Shown piece by piece: positions 22,942 to 31,878 of a stretch of 64,000 nt of DNA (position 1 is the stretch's first letter; every line of letters starts with the position of its first letter). The stretch lies in contig CAMDLT010000005.1 in NCBI GenBank assembly GCA_945901855.1, positions 52,595 through 116,594 of the forward strand. The letters run 5' to 3'. The notes beneath the pieces were generated by a model. It did not search any database. It saw only the letters and a list, made by a program, of their open reading frames with translations, and had not been told where the DNA came from. Made by a program: the position numbers and the translations under genes. This stretch comes from Asaia bogorensis (GTDB taxonomy: Bacteria; Pseudomonadota; Alphaproteobacteria; CACIAM-22H2).

Positions 22942-25900
22942 ATGACAACGACGATCCTGCCCTCGACGGGAGGCACCTACACCTACTCGACGCTGACGAC
23001 GATGATCGGCAGCTCCGCCGACGACACGGTCGTCTTCAGCGGCGCGATCACCGGCGGGACCGTGGATCTTGGCGAGGGTACGGACGCGGTCTTGCTGTCG
23101 AATGCGGGCAACCGGCTGACGATCCTCAATGTCGAATCCATTCGCGGCGGAACGGGCGCGGATACGGTCGTCCTCGGCACGGGCATGTCGGGCGGCTCGG
23201 TCGATCTGGGCGCCGGGTTCGATCGCCTGCAACTCGACGATTCCGACAACAGTCTGACACTTGCCAACGTCGAAACGCTGCTCGGCGGCATCGGCAACGA
23301 TACGGTCGTGCTGGCCACGTCGCAAACGAGCGGGTTCGTCGATCTGCGCGCCGGCAGCGACCATTTGACGCTGGCCGATGGCGGCAACCGCTTTACCTTG
23401 TGGAACGCGGAAACGCTGATCGGCGGCGCGGGCAACGACACGATCACCTATGCGACCGGCCTTACCGACGCCACGGTCGATTTGGGCGCAGGTAACGATC
23501 GTCTGATTTTGAGTAACGCGGTCAATACCGTCACGCTTGGCAATGTCGAGGCCGTCATTGGCGGCTCGGGGGCCGACAATGTGACGCTGACCCAGGCCGC
23601 CACCTTGAGCCAGATGCTCGATCTTGGCGCCGGCAACGACCGCCTGATCCTTGCCAATACCGACAATACGCTGAAGGTCTCGAACGTCGAATCGCTGACC
23701 GGCGGCACGGCGGCCGATACGGTCGTGCTTGCGAGCGCGATCTCGGTCGGCGAATACGACCTGGGCGACGGTGCGGACCGTCTTGTGCTCGGAAACTTCG
23801 CCAACACCTTGACGGTCGTGAACGTCGAAACGCTCGTCGGCGGGTCGGTGGCCGACAACATCACGCTGGGCACGGCCTATACGGCGGGCGAGATTTTCAA
23901 CCTGGGCGCCGGATCCGACCGCCTCGTGCTGTCGGACGGCGACAACAATCTGGGCGTTGCCAACGTCGAAACCGTGATTGGGGGTGCGGGCAACGATACC
24001 GTCACGCTGGCAGCGCAACTGCCGAACGGCGTCGTCGATCTTCGCGCCGGCAGCGACAAGCTTGTGCTCGCCGACGCCAACAACCGCCTGACGGTCTCGA
24101 ACGTCGAAACGCTGATCGCCGGGACCGGTGCCGATACGATCACGCTGGGTTCGGCCGTGACCGATCTGGTCGTCGATCTGGCGGCGGGCAACGATCGCCT
24201 GGTGCTGGGCAACTATGCCAACACGGTCACGATCGTGAACGTCGAAACGTTGGTCGGCGGCGCGTCTAGCGACGATGTGACGCTCGCTTCGACCTACACG
24301 GCCGGCCAAAGATTCGACCTCAACGCAGGCAGCGACTGGCTGCGGCTGGCCGACGGCGGCAACACGATCACGGTCGTCAATGTGGAATCGGTCGTCGGCG
24401 GGTCGGGCGCCGATACGGTAACCGTCGGGGCGGCCATCGCCAGCGGCTCGATCGACCTTGGTGCGGGCGCCGACCGTCTGGTTCTCGGCAACTTCACCAA
24501 CTCGCTCACGGTCACCAACGCCGAAACGATCGTCGGCGGATCGGGCACCGACAATGTGACGCTCGGCACCGCCTATGACGACGGCGAACGATTCGATTTC
24601 GGCTCGGGCGGCGACCGATTGGTCATGTCCGACGGCGACAATACCATCACGGTTGCCAATATCGAAACCGTCGTCGGCAACGCGGGCTACGACAAGTTGT
24701 ATCTGTCCGCTGCCATGACCAGCGGCAATATCGATTTGCGCGGCAGCGCCGACCAGCTTGTGCTGGCGGTCGGCAACAACCGCCTGACGGTCAGCAATGT
24801 CGAGACGATTACTGCCGCTTCGGGCAACGACACCATCACGCTGGGGTCGGCCTTTACCGACGGCACGATCGACCTTGCGGGCGGCAACGACCGGCTTATC
24901 TTGGGCGCGTTCGCGAACACGGTCACGCTCGCGAACGTCGAAACGGTTGTCGGCGGCGCGGGCGCCGACGACGTGACGTTTACCGCCGCTTACGCCGCCA
25001 CCCAGACGGTCGATCTGGGGGCTGGCAACGACCGCCTGACCTTCGCCGACTTCGCCAATTCGTCGACGCTCGCCAACGTCGAATCGGTCGTCGGCGGCAC
25101 GGCCAACGACACGGTTTCGTTCGCGACCGCCATCGTCAACGGGTCGATCGACCTTGGCGACGGCAACGACCGCGTTATCCTCGGCAACTTTACCAACACG
25201 GTCACGATCACCAACGCCGAGGCGCTGGTCGGCGGTTCGGGCAGCGACACCGTATCGCTGGGGACCGCCTACAACGCGGGCGAGACGATCAATCTTGGCA
25301 GCGGCAACGACCGCCTGCGGCTTTTCGACGGCGGCAATCGCATTACCGCGCTCAATATCGAAACCATCGTCGGCGATGCCGGCTACGACACGGTTTTCCT
25401 GGGCGCTTCGACCACCAGCGGGCTCGTCGATTTGGGCGACGGCAGCGATACGCTGGTGCTGGCGGCCGGCGGCAACCGCCTGACGGTCACGAACGTCGAA
25501 ACGATCATCGCCGCTTCGGGCGCCGACTCGATCACGTTGGGCTCGGCGGTCGATGGCGGCACGATCGATCTGGGTGCGGGCAACGACCGCCTGACGCTCG
25601 GCAATTCCGCCAACACGGTCACGCTTGCCAATGTCGAAACCGTCGTCGGCGGAAGCGCCGAGGACAACGTGACGCTGCTTGGCGCCTATGCGGCCGGCCA
25701 GACATTCGATTTGGGCGGCGGGCTCGACACGCTCAAGTTCGCCGACACTGCCAACAGCGTGACGCTGGTCAACGTCGAATCCGCGATGGGCGGAACGGCT
25801 GCCGACACGATCACGCTGGGCGCCGCGATCGCCAACGGCTCGATCGATTTCGGCGACGGCAACGACCGCCTGGTCCTCGGCAATTTCAGCAATACGCTGA

Positions 25901-28900
25901 CGGTCACCAACGTCGAAACGCTGGTCGGCGGGTCCGGCAACGACGACGTTACGCTCGGCACGGCCTATTTTGCGGGCGAGACGTTCAACCTTGCGGGCGG
26001 CAACGACCGTCTGGCGTTGGCCGACGGCGACAACCGCATCACGATCAACAATGTCGAAACGCTGATCGGCGGCGCCGGCTTCGATACGATCACGCTCGCG
26101 GTCGCCGTGACCAACGGCTTTGTCGATCTTGGCGAGGGCACCGACCGTCTGGTGCTTGCCAACGGCAACAACCGACTGACCGTTGCCAATGTCGAAACGC
26201 TGATCGCCAGTTCGGGCGCCGACACGATCACGCTGGCATCCGCCGTCACGTCGGGGCGCATCGATCTGGGTGCGGGCAACGACCGGCTGTTCCTTGGCAA
26301 CTACACCAACACGGTCACGCTTGCGAACGTCGAAACCGTGGTCGGCGGCGCGGGCGAAGACGACGTGACCTTGACCGTCGGTTTCAACGCCGGCCAGACC
26401 GTCGATCTCGGCGCCAACAACGACAAGCTGACCCTCGCCGATGCCGCCAACTCGATCACCGCGTCGAACATCGAGACGATCGTGGGCGGCGCCAGCGCCG
26501 ATACCGTCTTCTTGGGCACCGCCATGACGTCGGGCTCGGTCGATCTTGGCGACGGCAGCGACCGGCTCGCGCTCGGCAACTTCGCCAACACGCTGACGGT
26601 CACGAACGTCGAAGCGCTGGCGGGCGGCACCGCCGCCGACGACATCACGCTCGGCACCGCCTACGCGAACGGCGAGACCTTCAATCTTGCGGGCGGCAAC
26701 GACCGTCTGGCGCTGGCCGACGGCGGCAACAGCATCACGGTCGCCAACGTCGAAACGATTACCGGCGGCATCGGCAACGACACGGTCGTGCTCGCCGCCG
26801 CGATGACCATGGGCTTCGTCGATCTTGGCTACGGCAACGACCGCCTCGTGCTGGTCTCGGGCAACAACCGCATCACTGTCGCCAATGCCGAGACGATCGT
26901 CGCGGGCTCGGGCGCCGACACGATCGTGCTGGCCTCGGCCGTCACGTCCGGCACGATCGATCTTGCGGGCGGCAACGATCGCCTGACCCTTGGCAGTTTC
27001 GGAAACACGCTTACCGTCGTCAATGTCGAGACCGTGATCGGCGGGGCTGGCAACGACGACGTGACGCTGACCGCCGCCTACACCGCGAGCGATGCGTTCG
27101 ATCTGGGGGCGGGCCGCAACAAGCTGACGCTCGCCAACGCCGCCAACACGCTCACGGCCGTCAATATCGAGATCGTCACCGGCGGCTCGCTTGCCGACAC
27201 GCTCACGCTGGGGACGGCCGTCACCGACGGCACGGTCGATCTGGCAGGGGGGGCGGACCGCCTGGTGCTCGGCAACTTCGCCAACACGCTGACGGTCTTC
27301 AACGTCGAGACGCTTGTCGGCGGCACGGGCGCCGACCAGGTCACGCTGGGGACGTCCTATACCAACGGCGAGACGTTCAACCTTGGCAACGGCAGCGACA
27401 TGCTCACGCTTGCCGACGCCGGCAACCGCGTGACGGTGACGAACATCGAAGCGCTGGCGGGCGGCAACGGCAACGATACGGTCGTGCTGGGCTCGGTGAT
27501 GACCGCTGGCATCGTCAATCTGGCGGGCGGGCAAGACGCGCTGACGCTGGCGGCGGGCAACAATTCGCTCACGCTTGGCGGCGTCGAGACGCTGACGGGT
27601 TCCCTCGGCGCCGACACGGTCGTGCTGGGCGCGGCGGTCACCGCGGGCGTCTACGATTTTGGCGCCGCCTACGACCATCTGGTGCTGGGCAACTTCGCCA
27701 ACACGATTACGCTCGTCAATGTCGAGACCGTTGTTGGCGGCACGGGCGCCGACAACGTGACGCTGGGCACGAGCTATGTCGCAGGCGAGACGTTCGATCT
27801 GGGGCTGGGCGGCGACAAGCTCAAGCTCGCCGACGGCGGCAATACGATCACGCTCGTCAACATCGAAACGCTGACGGGCGGGACCGGCGCCGACACGGTC
27901 TTTTTGGGCGCGGCCATATCGACGGGAACGATCGATCTGGGGCTTGGCAACGACCGTCTGGTGCTGGGCACGACCGCGAACACGCTCGTCGTGCTGAACG
28001 TTGAAGCGGTGATCGGCGGTTCGAACGCGGACTCCATCACGCTCGGCACCGCCGTCACGGCCGGCACGATCGATCTTGCTGTCGGCGCGGACCGGCTGAC
28101 GCTGGGCGATTTTGCCAACGCGGTCACGGTCATGAACGTCGAGACCCTGGTCGGCGGCAATTCCAGCGACAACGTCACGCTCGGAAACGCCTACGCCAAT
28201 GGCGAGGTTTTCGACCTTGGCGGCGGCGACGACACGCTGACGCTGGCAGCGGGCGGCAACAAGCTGACCGCGATGAACGCCGAAACGATCGTCGGCGGCA
28301 ACGGCGGCGACACCATCGTGCTGGGCGGATCGACGCTGCGCAGCGTGATCGACCTTGGCGCCGGCTACGATTCGGTAACGCTCGGCACCGGCGTCAATAC
28401 GGTCACGATCTACAACGTCGAAACTTTGCTTGCCAACAGCGGCGCGGATACCGTCACGCTGGGCGAAGCGGCGGCGGGCGGCACCATCGATCTGCTCGGC
28501 GGCAACGACCGCCTGATTCTCGGCAATTTCGCCAACACCGTGACGGTGGCCAACATCGAAACTGTCGTGGGCGGCGATTTTGCCGACGACGTGACGCTGA
28601 CCACGACCTACAACAACGGCCAGAACATCAGCCTTGGCGGCGGCATCGACCGCGTGGTGCTGAGTGCGGGCGGAAATTCGGTGACGCTGACGGGCGTCGA
28701 GAACATCATCGGCAACAGCGGCGACGATACGGTTACGCTCGGCACCGTGGTGACGTCCGGGACCATCGATCTTGCGGGCAGCAGCGACCGATTGAACCTC
28801 GCGGCCGGCACCAACACGATCACGGTTTCGAACATCGAAACCGTCGTCGGCAACGGCGGCGCCGACATGATCGTCGTTTCGGGCACGCTCGACGTGGCGC

Positions 28901-29232
28901 TGTTCGGCAACGGCGGTGCGGACCAGCTCGTCGGCGGGGCGGGCCGCGACTATCTCAACGGCGGCAACGGCACCGATCTTCTCACGGGCGGGGCTGGCAC
29001 GGACACGTTCGTCGCGTCGCTTGGCGCCGATACGATCTCCGACTACGCGAGCGGCGACAAGATCGATTTCAGCGCTTTTGACGACTACAGCAGCTACGGC
29101 CAGATCGCGGATGTGGCGACGGACGTGGAGGGCGGCGTGCTGATCAGCCTTGAAACCGGAAGTTCGGTCACCATCCTTGGCGTCAGCACCGCGACGCTGT
29201 CGTCGCTGTCCGGCCACATGGTGTTCGACTGA
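22942..29232 (+). CDS. Giant RTX-like beta-strand repeat protein, probably type I secreted
   Basis: The 2096-residue product starts at ATG 22942 (AAGGA eight bases upstream) and has no N-terminal signal peptide. About 42 tandem units of 46 or 47 residues fill residues 20-1960. Each unit carries two RTX-like turns, GG-x-GADTV and DLG-x-G-x-DRLVLG, followed by NTLTVxNVETLVGG. This suggests a long calcium-stabilised beta-roll. The C-terminus has true RTX nonapeptides (GGADQLVGGAGRDYLNGGNG) and a DTISDYASGDKIDFS segment like the C-terminal secretion region of serralysin/RTX proteins. It is very acidic with few basic residues. Likely a cell-surface or matrix adhesin exported by a type I system that is not in this window. 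No enzymatic domain is visible. Confidence 0.85.
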   Translation: MTTTILPSTGGTYTYSTLTTMIGSSADDTVVFSGAITGGTVDLGEGTDAVLLSNAGNRLTILNVESIRGGTGADTVVLGTGMSGGSVDLGAGFDRLQLDDSDNSLTLANVETLLGGIGNDTVVLATSQTSGFVDLRAGSDHLTLADGGNRFTLWNAETLIGGAGNDTITYATGLTDATVDLGAGNDRLILSNAVNTVTLGNVEAVIGGSGADNVTLTQAATLSQMLDLGAGNDRLILANTDNTLKVSNVESLTGGTAADTVVLASAISVGEYDLGDGADRLVLGNFANTLTVVNVETLVGGSVADNITLGTAYTAGEIFNLGAGSDRLVLSDGDNNLGVANVETVIGGAGNDTVTLAAQLPNGVVDLRAGSDKLVLADANNRLTVSNVETLIAGTGADTITLGSAVTDLVVDLAAGNDRLVLGNYANTVTIVNVETLVGGASSDDVTLASTYTAGQRFDLNAGSDWLRLADGGNTITVVNVESVVGGSGADTVTVGAAIASGSIDLGAGADRLVLGNFTNSLTVTNAETIVGGSGTDNVTLGTAYDDGERFDFGSGGDRLVMSDGDNTITVANIETVVGNAGYDKLYLSAAMTSGNIDLRGSADQLVLAVGNNRLTVSNVETITAASGNDTITLGSAFTDGTIDLAGGNDRLILGAFANTVTLANVETVVGGAGADDVTFTAAYAATQTVDLGAGNDRLTFADFANSSTLANVESVVGGTANDTVSFATAIVNGSIDLGDGNDRVILGNFTNTVTITNAEALVGGSGSDTVSLGTAYNAGETINLGSGNDRLRLFDGGNRITALNIETIVGDAGYDTVFLGASTTSGLVDLGDGSDTLVLAAGGNRLTVTNVETIIAASGADSITLGSAVDGGTIDLGAGNDRLTLGNSANTVTLANVETVVGGSAEDNVTLLGAYAAGQTFDLGGGLDTLKFADTANSVTLVNVESAMGGTAADTITLGAAIANGSIDFGDGNDRLVLGNFSNTLTVTNVETLVGGSGNDDVTLGTAYFAGETFNLAGGNDRLALADGDNRITINNVETLIGGAGFDTITLAVAVTNGFVDLGEGTDRLVLANGNNRLTVANVETLIASSGADTITLASAVTSGRIDLGAGNDRLFLGNYTNTVTLANVETVVGGAGEDDVTLTVGFNAGQTVDLGANNDKLTLADAANSITASNIETIVGGASADTVFLGTAMTSGSVDLGDGSDRLALGNFANTLTVTNVEALAGGTAADDITLGTAYANGETFNLAGGNDRLALADGGNSITVANVETITGGIGNDTVVLAAAMTMGFVDLGYGNDRLVLVSGNNRITVANAETIVAGSGADTIVLASAVTSGTIDLAGGNDRLTLGSFGNTLTVVNVETVIGGAGNDDVTLTAAYTASDAFDLGAGRNKLTLANAANTLTAVNIEIVTGGSLADTLTLGTAVTDGTVDLAGGADRLVLGNFANTLTVFNVETLVGGTGADQVTLGTSYTNGETFNLGNGSDMLTLADAGNRVTVTNIEALAGGNGNDTVVLGSVMTAGIVNLAGGQDALTLAAGNNSLTLGGVETLTGSLGADTVVLGAAVTAGVYDFGAAYDHLVLGNFANTITLVNVETVVGGTGADNVTLGTSYVAGETFDLGLGGDKLKLADGGNTITLVNIETLTGGTGADTVFLGAAISTGTIDLGLGNDRLVLGTTANTLVVLNVEAVIGGSNADSITLGTAVTAGTIDLAVGADRLTLGDFANAVTVMNVETLVGGNSSDNVTLGNAYANGEVFDLGGGDDTLTLAAGGNKLTAMNAETIVGGNGGDTIVLGGSTLRSVIDLGAGYDSVTLGTGVNTVTIYNVETLLANSGADTVTLGEAAAGGTIDLLGGNDRLILGNFANTVTVANIETVVGGDFADDVTLTTTYNNGQNISLGGGIDRVVLSAGGNSVTLTGVENIIGNSGDDTVTLGTVVTSGTIDLAGSSDRLNLAAGTNTITVSNIETVVGNGGADMIVVSGTLDVALFGNGGADQLVGGAGRDYLNGGNGTDLLTGGAGTDTFVASLGADTISDYASGDKIDFSAFDDYSSYGQIADVATDVEGGVLISLETGSSVTILGVSTATLSSLSGHMVFD
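23000..28870 (+). repeat. Array of about 42 units of 138/141 bp with a ~696-bp higher-order period
   Basis: The coding repeat alternates unit lengths 47-46-47-46-46 residues. This pentad (232 residues, 696 bp) recurs six times from about the fifth to the thirty-fourth unit, then becomes irregular. The same pentad position carries the same sub-consensus: for example, every fourth position has GNNRLTV with ET-x-x-A in place of ETLVGG. Copies have diverged at the DNA level, so the array is not a recent amplification. Confidence 0.85.
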
Positions 29233-29302
29233 GGAGATTTGCAGGGCTCCACGCCAAAAATCTCGGCATGCGCCGGGCGCGATGTTTCGCTAGACTTGAG
29301 CC

Positions 29303-30244
29303 ATGCGCCGCCGTCTGCCGCCCCTCAACGCCTTGCGCGCCTTCGAAGTCACCGCCCGCCACATGAGCGTGACGAAGGCGGCGGACGAACTTGCCGTCAC
29401 GCCCGCCGCCGTGAGCCACCAGCTCAAGACCATCGAAGAGCATCTGGGGCTGAGCCTGTTCGAGCGCACCAAGGGCACGTTGCTGCTGAGCGACGCGGGC
29501 CAGGCGATCCTGCCCGGCATTCGCGACGGGTTCGAGCGCTTCGAAGCCGCCCTCGAAGCGGTCGACAATCTGGGCGATACCGGCGTCCTGACCGTCAGCG
29601 TGGCGCCGTCGTTTGCCGCCAAATGGCTGCTGCCGCGCCTCGACAGGTTCGAAGCCGCCCATCCCGACATCGACGTGCGCGTCGCGGCGTCGATGACGCT
29701 GACCGATTTCCAGCGCGACGGCGTGGACCTTGCCATTCGCTATGGGGCGGGCCGGTATCCAGGCTTGCATGTCGAACGCGTGCTTGCCGAAACCGTGTTC
29801 CCGGTCTGCAGCCCCAAGCTGGCGCTGGCCCTGCCGGGCGACCTTGCGCATGCGACGCTGCTGCACGACGACAGCCCGGACGACGATCCGTCCTGCCCGA
29901 CTTGGCCGATGTGGCTGAAGGCGGCGGGCGTTTCCGGCGTGGACGGCACGCGCGGTTCGCGTTTCAACCAATCGAGCCTGGTCGTGGAAGCGGCCGTGCT
30001 GGGGCGCGGCGTGGCGCTGGGCAAATCGCTGCTGGCCGCCACCGATCTTGCCGAGGGCCGCCTGGTGAAGCCGTTTGGCGATGCGGTGACGGTCGATTTT
30101 GCCTATTACATCGTCTGCCCGACGGCCAAGCTCGTCTTGCGCAAAGTGTCGCTGTTTTGCGACTGGTTGCGCGCCGAAGCTGGCGGCGTCAAGGCGGGCC
30201 GCGTCAAATCGGGCCGCGTCAAGGCGGGCAGCCAGTCGGCCTGA
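29303..30244 (+). CDS. LysR-family transcriptional regulator, GcvA-like
   Basis: The 313-residue product has an N-terminal winged helix-turn-helix (LPPLNALRAFEVTARHMSVT then AADELAVTPAAVSHQLK) and a periplasmic-binding-like effector domain. It includes the GcvA/AmpR-subgroup features DFQRDGVDLAIRYGAGRYPGL and SLVVEAAVLGRGVALG. The target genes are unknown; it lies between the giant repeat protein and the convergent siroheme gene. The C-terminal 20 residues come from a 15-bp triplication (GRVKAG-type) and extend past the normal family end. They overlap the convergent gene's tail by 139 bases, an unusually long 3' overlap. Confidence 0.88.
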   Translation: MRRRLPPLNALRAFEVTARHMSVTKAADELAVTPAAVSHQLKTIEEHLGLSLFERTKGTLLLSDAGQAILPGIRDGFERFEAALEAVDNLGDTGVLTVSVAPSFAAKWLLPRLDRFEAAHPDIDVRVAASMTLTDFQRDGVDLAIRYGAGRYPGLHVERVLAETVFPVCSPKLALALPGDLAHATLLHDDSPDDDPSCPTWPMWLKAAGVSGVDGTRGSRFNQSSLVVEAAVLGRGVALGKSLLAATDLAEGRLVKPFGDAVTVDFAYYIVCPTAKLVLRKVSLFCDWLRAEAGGVKAGRVKSGRVKAGSQSA

Positions 30245-30711
30245 ACGATCGCGGCGTCGATCTTGGCCGCAATGTCGCGATGGCCGAGCCCTTGGGCGCG
30301 CCATGTGCGCCGCTTGGCTTCGATGATCGCAAGGCGCAAGGCCCAAGCCGGCGCAAAAAGCTTTTCCAGATATCGCGCCAGCACGGCCGACAGACCCGCG
30401 GCACGACCTTGGGTTGAAACCGTCAAGGTCAGCGCGCCGCGCCGCACGATGGCGGGCGTGTGGAAATCGCATTGCGCGGCAACGTCCTCGACATTGACGA
30501 GGGCGCCTTGCGCGCGCGCCGTTGCCGCCGCCGCATTCGTGTCGGTGAAATAGACGAGATCGAACCCTGCAAAATCGTCCGGCGCTTCGGCAAAGCACGA
30601 AACGTCGATTGCCCCGCCTTGGGCGAGCAATTCCAGGCGGCGCGCGGCGCGCGGACCCGTTCCGACCAGTGCAATTTTGAGACGTGCAGCATCGAGCACA
30701 ATGGGCAGCAT
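30106..30711 (-). CDS. Precorrin-2 dehydrogenase/sirohydrochlorin ferrochelatase-like protein (CysG N-terminal type)
   Basis: The 201-residue product resembles the NAD-binding half of siroheme synthase, which oxidises precorrin-2 and inserts iron to make siroheme for sulfite reductase. The Rossmann start LKIALVGTGPRAARRLELL lies at residues 10-28, and FDLVYFTDTNAAAA then VEDVAAQCDFHTPAIVRRG match the family's NVVD-x-x-x-x-C-x-F-x-x-PA pattern. ATG 30711 has AAGGAG upstream. The tail beyond about residue 155 contains the LTRPD-type repeat and is probably dispensable. Genomic context (CysI nearby) supports a siroheme role; the methyltransferase half must be encoded elsewhere. Confidence 0.8.
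   Translation of the reverse strand: MLPIVLDAARLKIALVGTGPRAARRLELLAQGGAIDVSCFAEAPDDFAGFDLVYFTDTNAAAATARAQGALVNVEDVAAQCDFHTPAIVRRGALTLTVSTQGRAAGLSAVLARYLEKLFAPAWALRLAIIEAKRRTWRAQGLGHRDIAAKIDAAIVQADWLPALTRPDLTRPALTPPASARNQSQNSDTLRKTSLAVGQTM
30182..30226 (+). repeat. Three-copy 15-bp tandem repeat in the overlapping 3' ends of two genes
   Basis: Unit GGCCGCGTCAAGGCG is present three times with minor changes (30182-30196, 30197-30211, 30212-30226). On the plus strand it encodes (G/R)VK(A/S)G pentapeptides at the LysR C-terminus. On the minus strand it encodes LTRP(D/A) pentapeptides at the tail of the siroheme protein. Expansion therefore lengthened both proteins at once. Confidence 0.88.
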
Positions 30712-30863
30712 CGATTTTCTCCTTGGCGACGCCCCACTATCGGCTGCAGCGCCGATCGCGGGAACTGAGGAAAATTGAACGTCGAGCCAAATTCTCTTGC
30801 ATCGCAAACATCCGCGCAGGCGATTAGCGTGATCGTGCTGCAACAAAGCAAGGAACGACCGTC

Positions 30864-31394
30864 ATGCCGCTCGATCAATCTGCCGAACTGCTTGCCGACC
30901 CTGCCGAAACGCTGGCCTATCCGGGCTTGTTTGCGGCCGACGAAGTGGGCTGGATCGCCGCCGAAGCCGCGATCGTGGCTGCCCGCACGGGCGTTGCCAG
31001 CTTTGGCGAGGCGCACCGGCTTGTGGTCGGCATCGCAAGCCTGGCTGCCCATCCGCGGTTGCGGGCCAATCTGGCGGGCAGCGACCTTGGCCTTGCGCAG
31101 GCGACGTACCTGCAACGTTGGGACGGCACAAAAGCGCTGCCGACCCAAGCGGGTGCGCGTCATGTCGTGCTGTTTTTGGGCTGGCGCGGCGGGCTCGAAC
31201 TTGCGGGCAATGTGCGCATCGCAAGCGAACCGGGCCTTGCCGTGCGCCTGGATGCGGCGTCGCTTTCGCGCGCCAAACCGATCGGCGAAACGCTGGGCGA
31301 GGTGCTTGTGCTCGCGTATTCGGCCGACGGCGAGACGTTGGCGCAAGTCGCCGACGACGCGCTGTGGCCGCAAGCCTGGTGTGCGGCAGGCTGA
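30864..31394 (+). CDS. Hypothetical protein (176 aa) within the sulfite-reduction group
   Basis: I do not recognise this protein. It is 176 residues, rich in Ala and Leu, with no signal peptide or full membrane span. The middle, HVVLFLGWRGGLELAGNVRI, is strand-rich, and the end reads LAQVADDALWPQAWCAAG. A good ribosome site, AAGGA, precedes ATG 30864. It is divergent from the siroheme gene (153-base gap) and convergent with the DUF934 gene (10-base gap). The position suggests a link to sulfur metabolism or regulation, but sequence alone gives no function. Confidence 0.7.
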   Translation: MPLDQSAELLADPAETLAYPGLFAADEVGWIAAEAAIVAARTGVASFGEAHRLVVGIASLAAHPRLRANLAGSDLGLAQATYLQRWDGTKALPTQAGARHVVLFLGWRGGLELAGNVRIASEPGLAVRLDAASLSRAKPIGETLGEVLVLAYSADGETLAQVADDALWPQAWCAAG

Positions 31395-31404
31395 TTTTTA
31401 GGCG

Positions 31405-31878
31405 CTACTCGGCCGCTGCGGCGACGCCGCTTGGATAGTCCGCGCGCGTCGGCACCTTCACGATGCGCTTTTCCGCGAGTGCGCGAATCGTGCCGGGATG
31501 CGAAACCGCAAACGAATTGAAACCCTGGCGCTGCATCAGCACGATCTGGTCGTGCAGCACGTCGCCGGCCGCGCGCAGTTCGCCGCGATAGCCGTAGCGC
31601 TGGCGCAAACGCCCGGCGAGCGAATAGGGCCGCCCGTCCGCGTAGCGCGCGAAACGCAGCACGATCAGATCTAACCCGTCCAGATCGTTTTCGAGCCCGG
31701 CAAGCGTATCGGCCGTCTCCAGCAGCAGCCCGCGCGGGCGGTGGTCGCCGCGCTCGGCCAGATAGCGCCGTTTGGAAACGACGGCAAGCGCGTTGGCGGG
31801 CAGGGGCGCGTCGTCCGCGACATAGACGGCCGCATCCGCCACGAACGCGCCGTCGCGATACAGCTTGGTTTCAAGCAT
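31405..31878 (-). CDS. DUF934 family protein associated with sulfite reductase
   Basis: The 157-residue product belongs to the DUF934 family, almost always encoded directly after cysI in Proteobacteria and thought to help sulfite reduction, perhaps in electron transfer to CysI. Recognisable segments are LDLIVLRFARYADGRPYSLA and LRQRYGYRGELRAAGDVLHD, followed by QRQGFNSFAV. ATG 31878 lies within the 3' end of the sulfite reductase gene (eight-base overlap), implying coupled translation. The start at 31878 gives the standard family length; a longer frame upstream is a shadow of cysI. Confidence 0.9.
   Translation of the reverse strand: MLETKLYRDGAFVADAAVYVADDAPLPANALAVVSKRRYLAERGDHRPRGLLLETADTLAGLENDLDGLDLIVLRFARYADGRPYSLAGRLRQRYGYRGELRAAGDVLHDQIVLMQRQGFNSFAVSHPGTIRALAEKRIVKVPTRADYPSGVAAAAE

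Noticed and set aside
22900..29217. Minus-strand open frame of 2105 codons opposite the giant repeat gene
   Set aside because: It arises because the repeated plus-strand codons lack stop complements in that frame; the translation is Arg/Asp/His-rich with no family features and no ribosome site.
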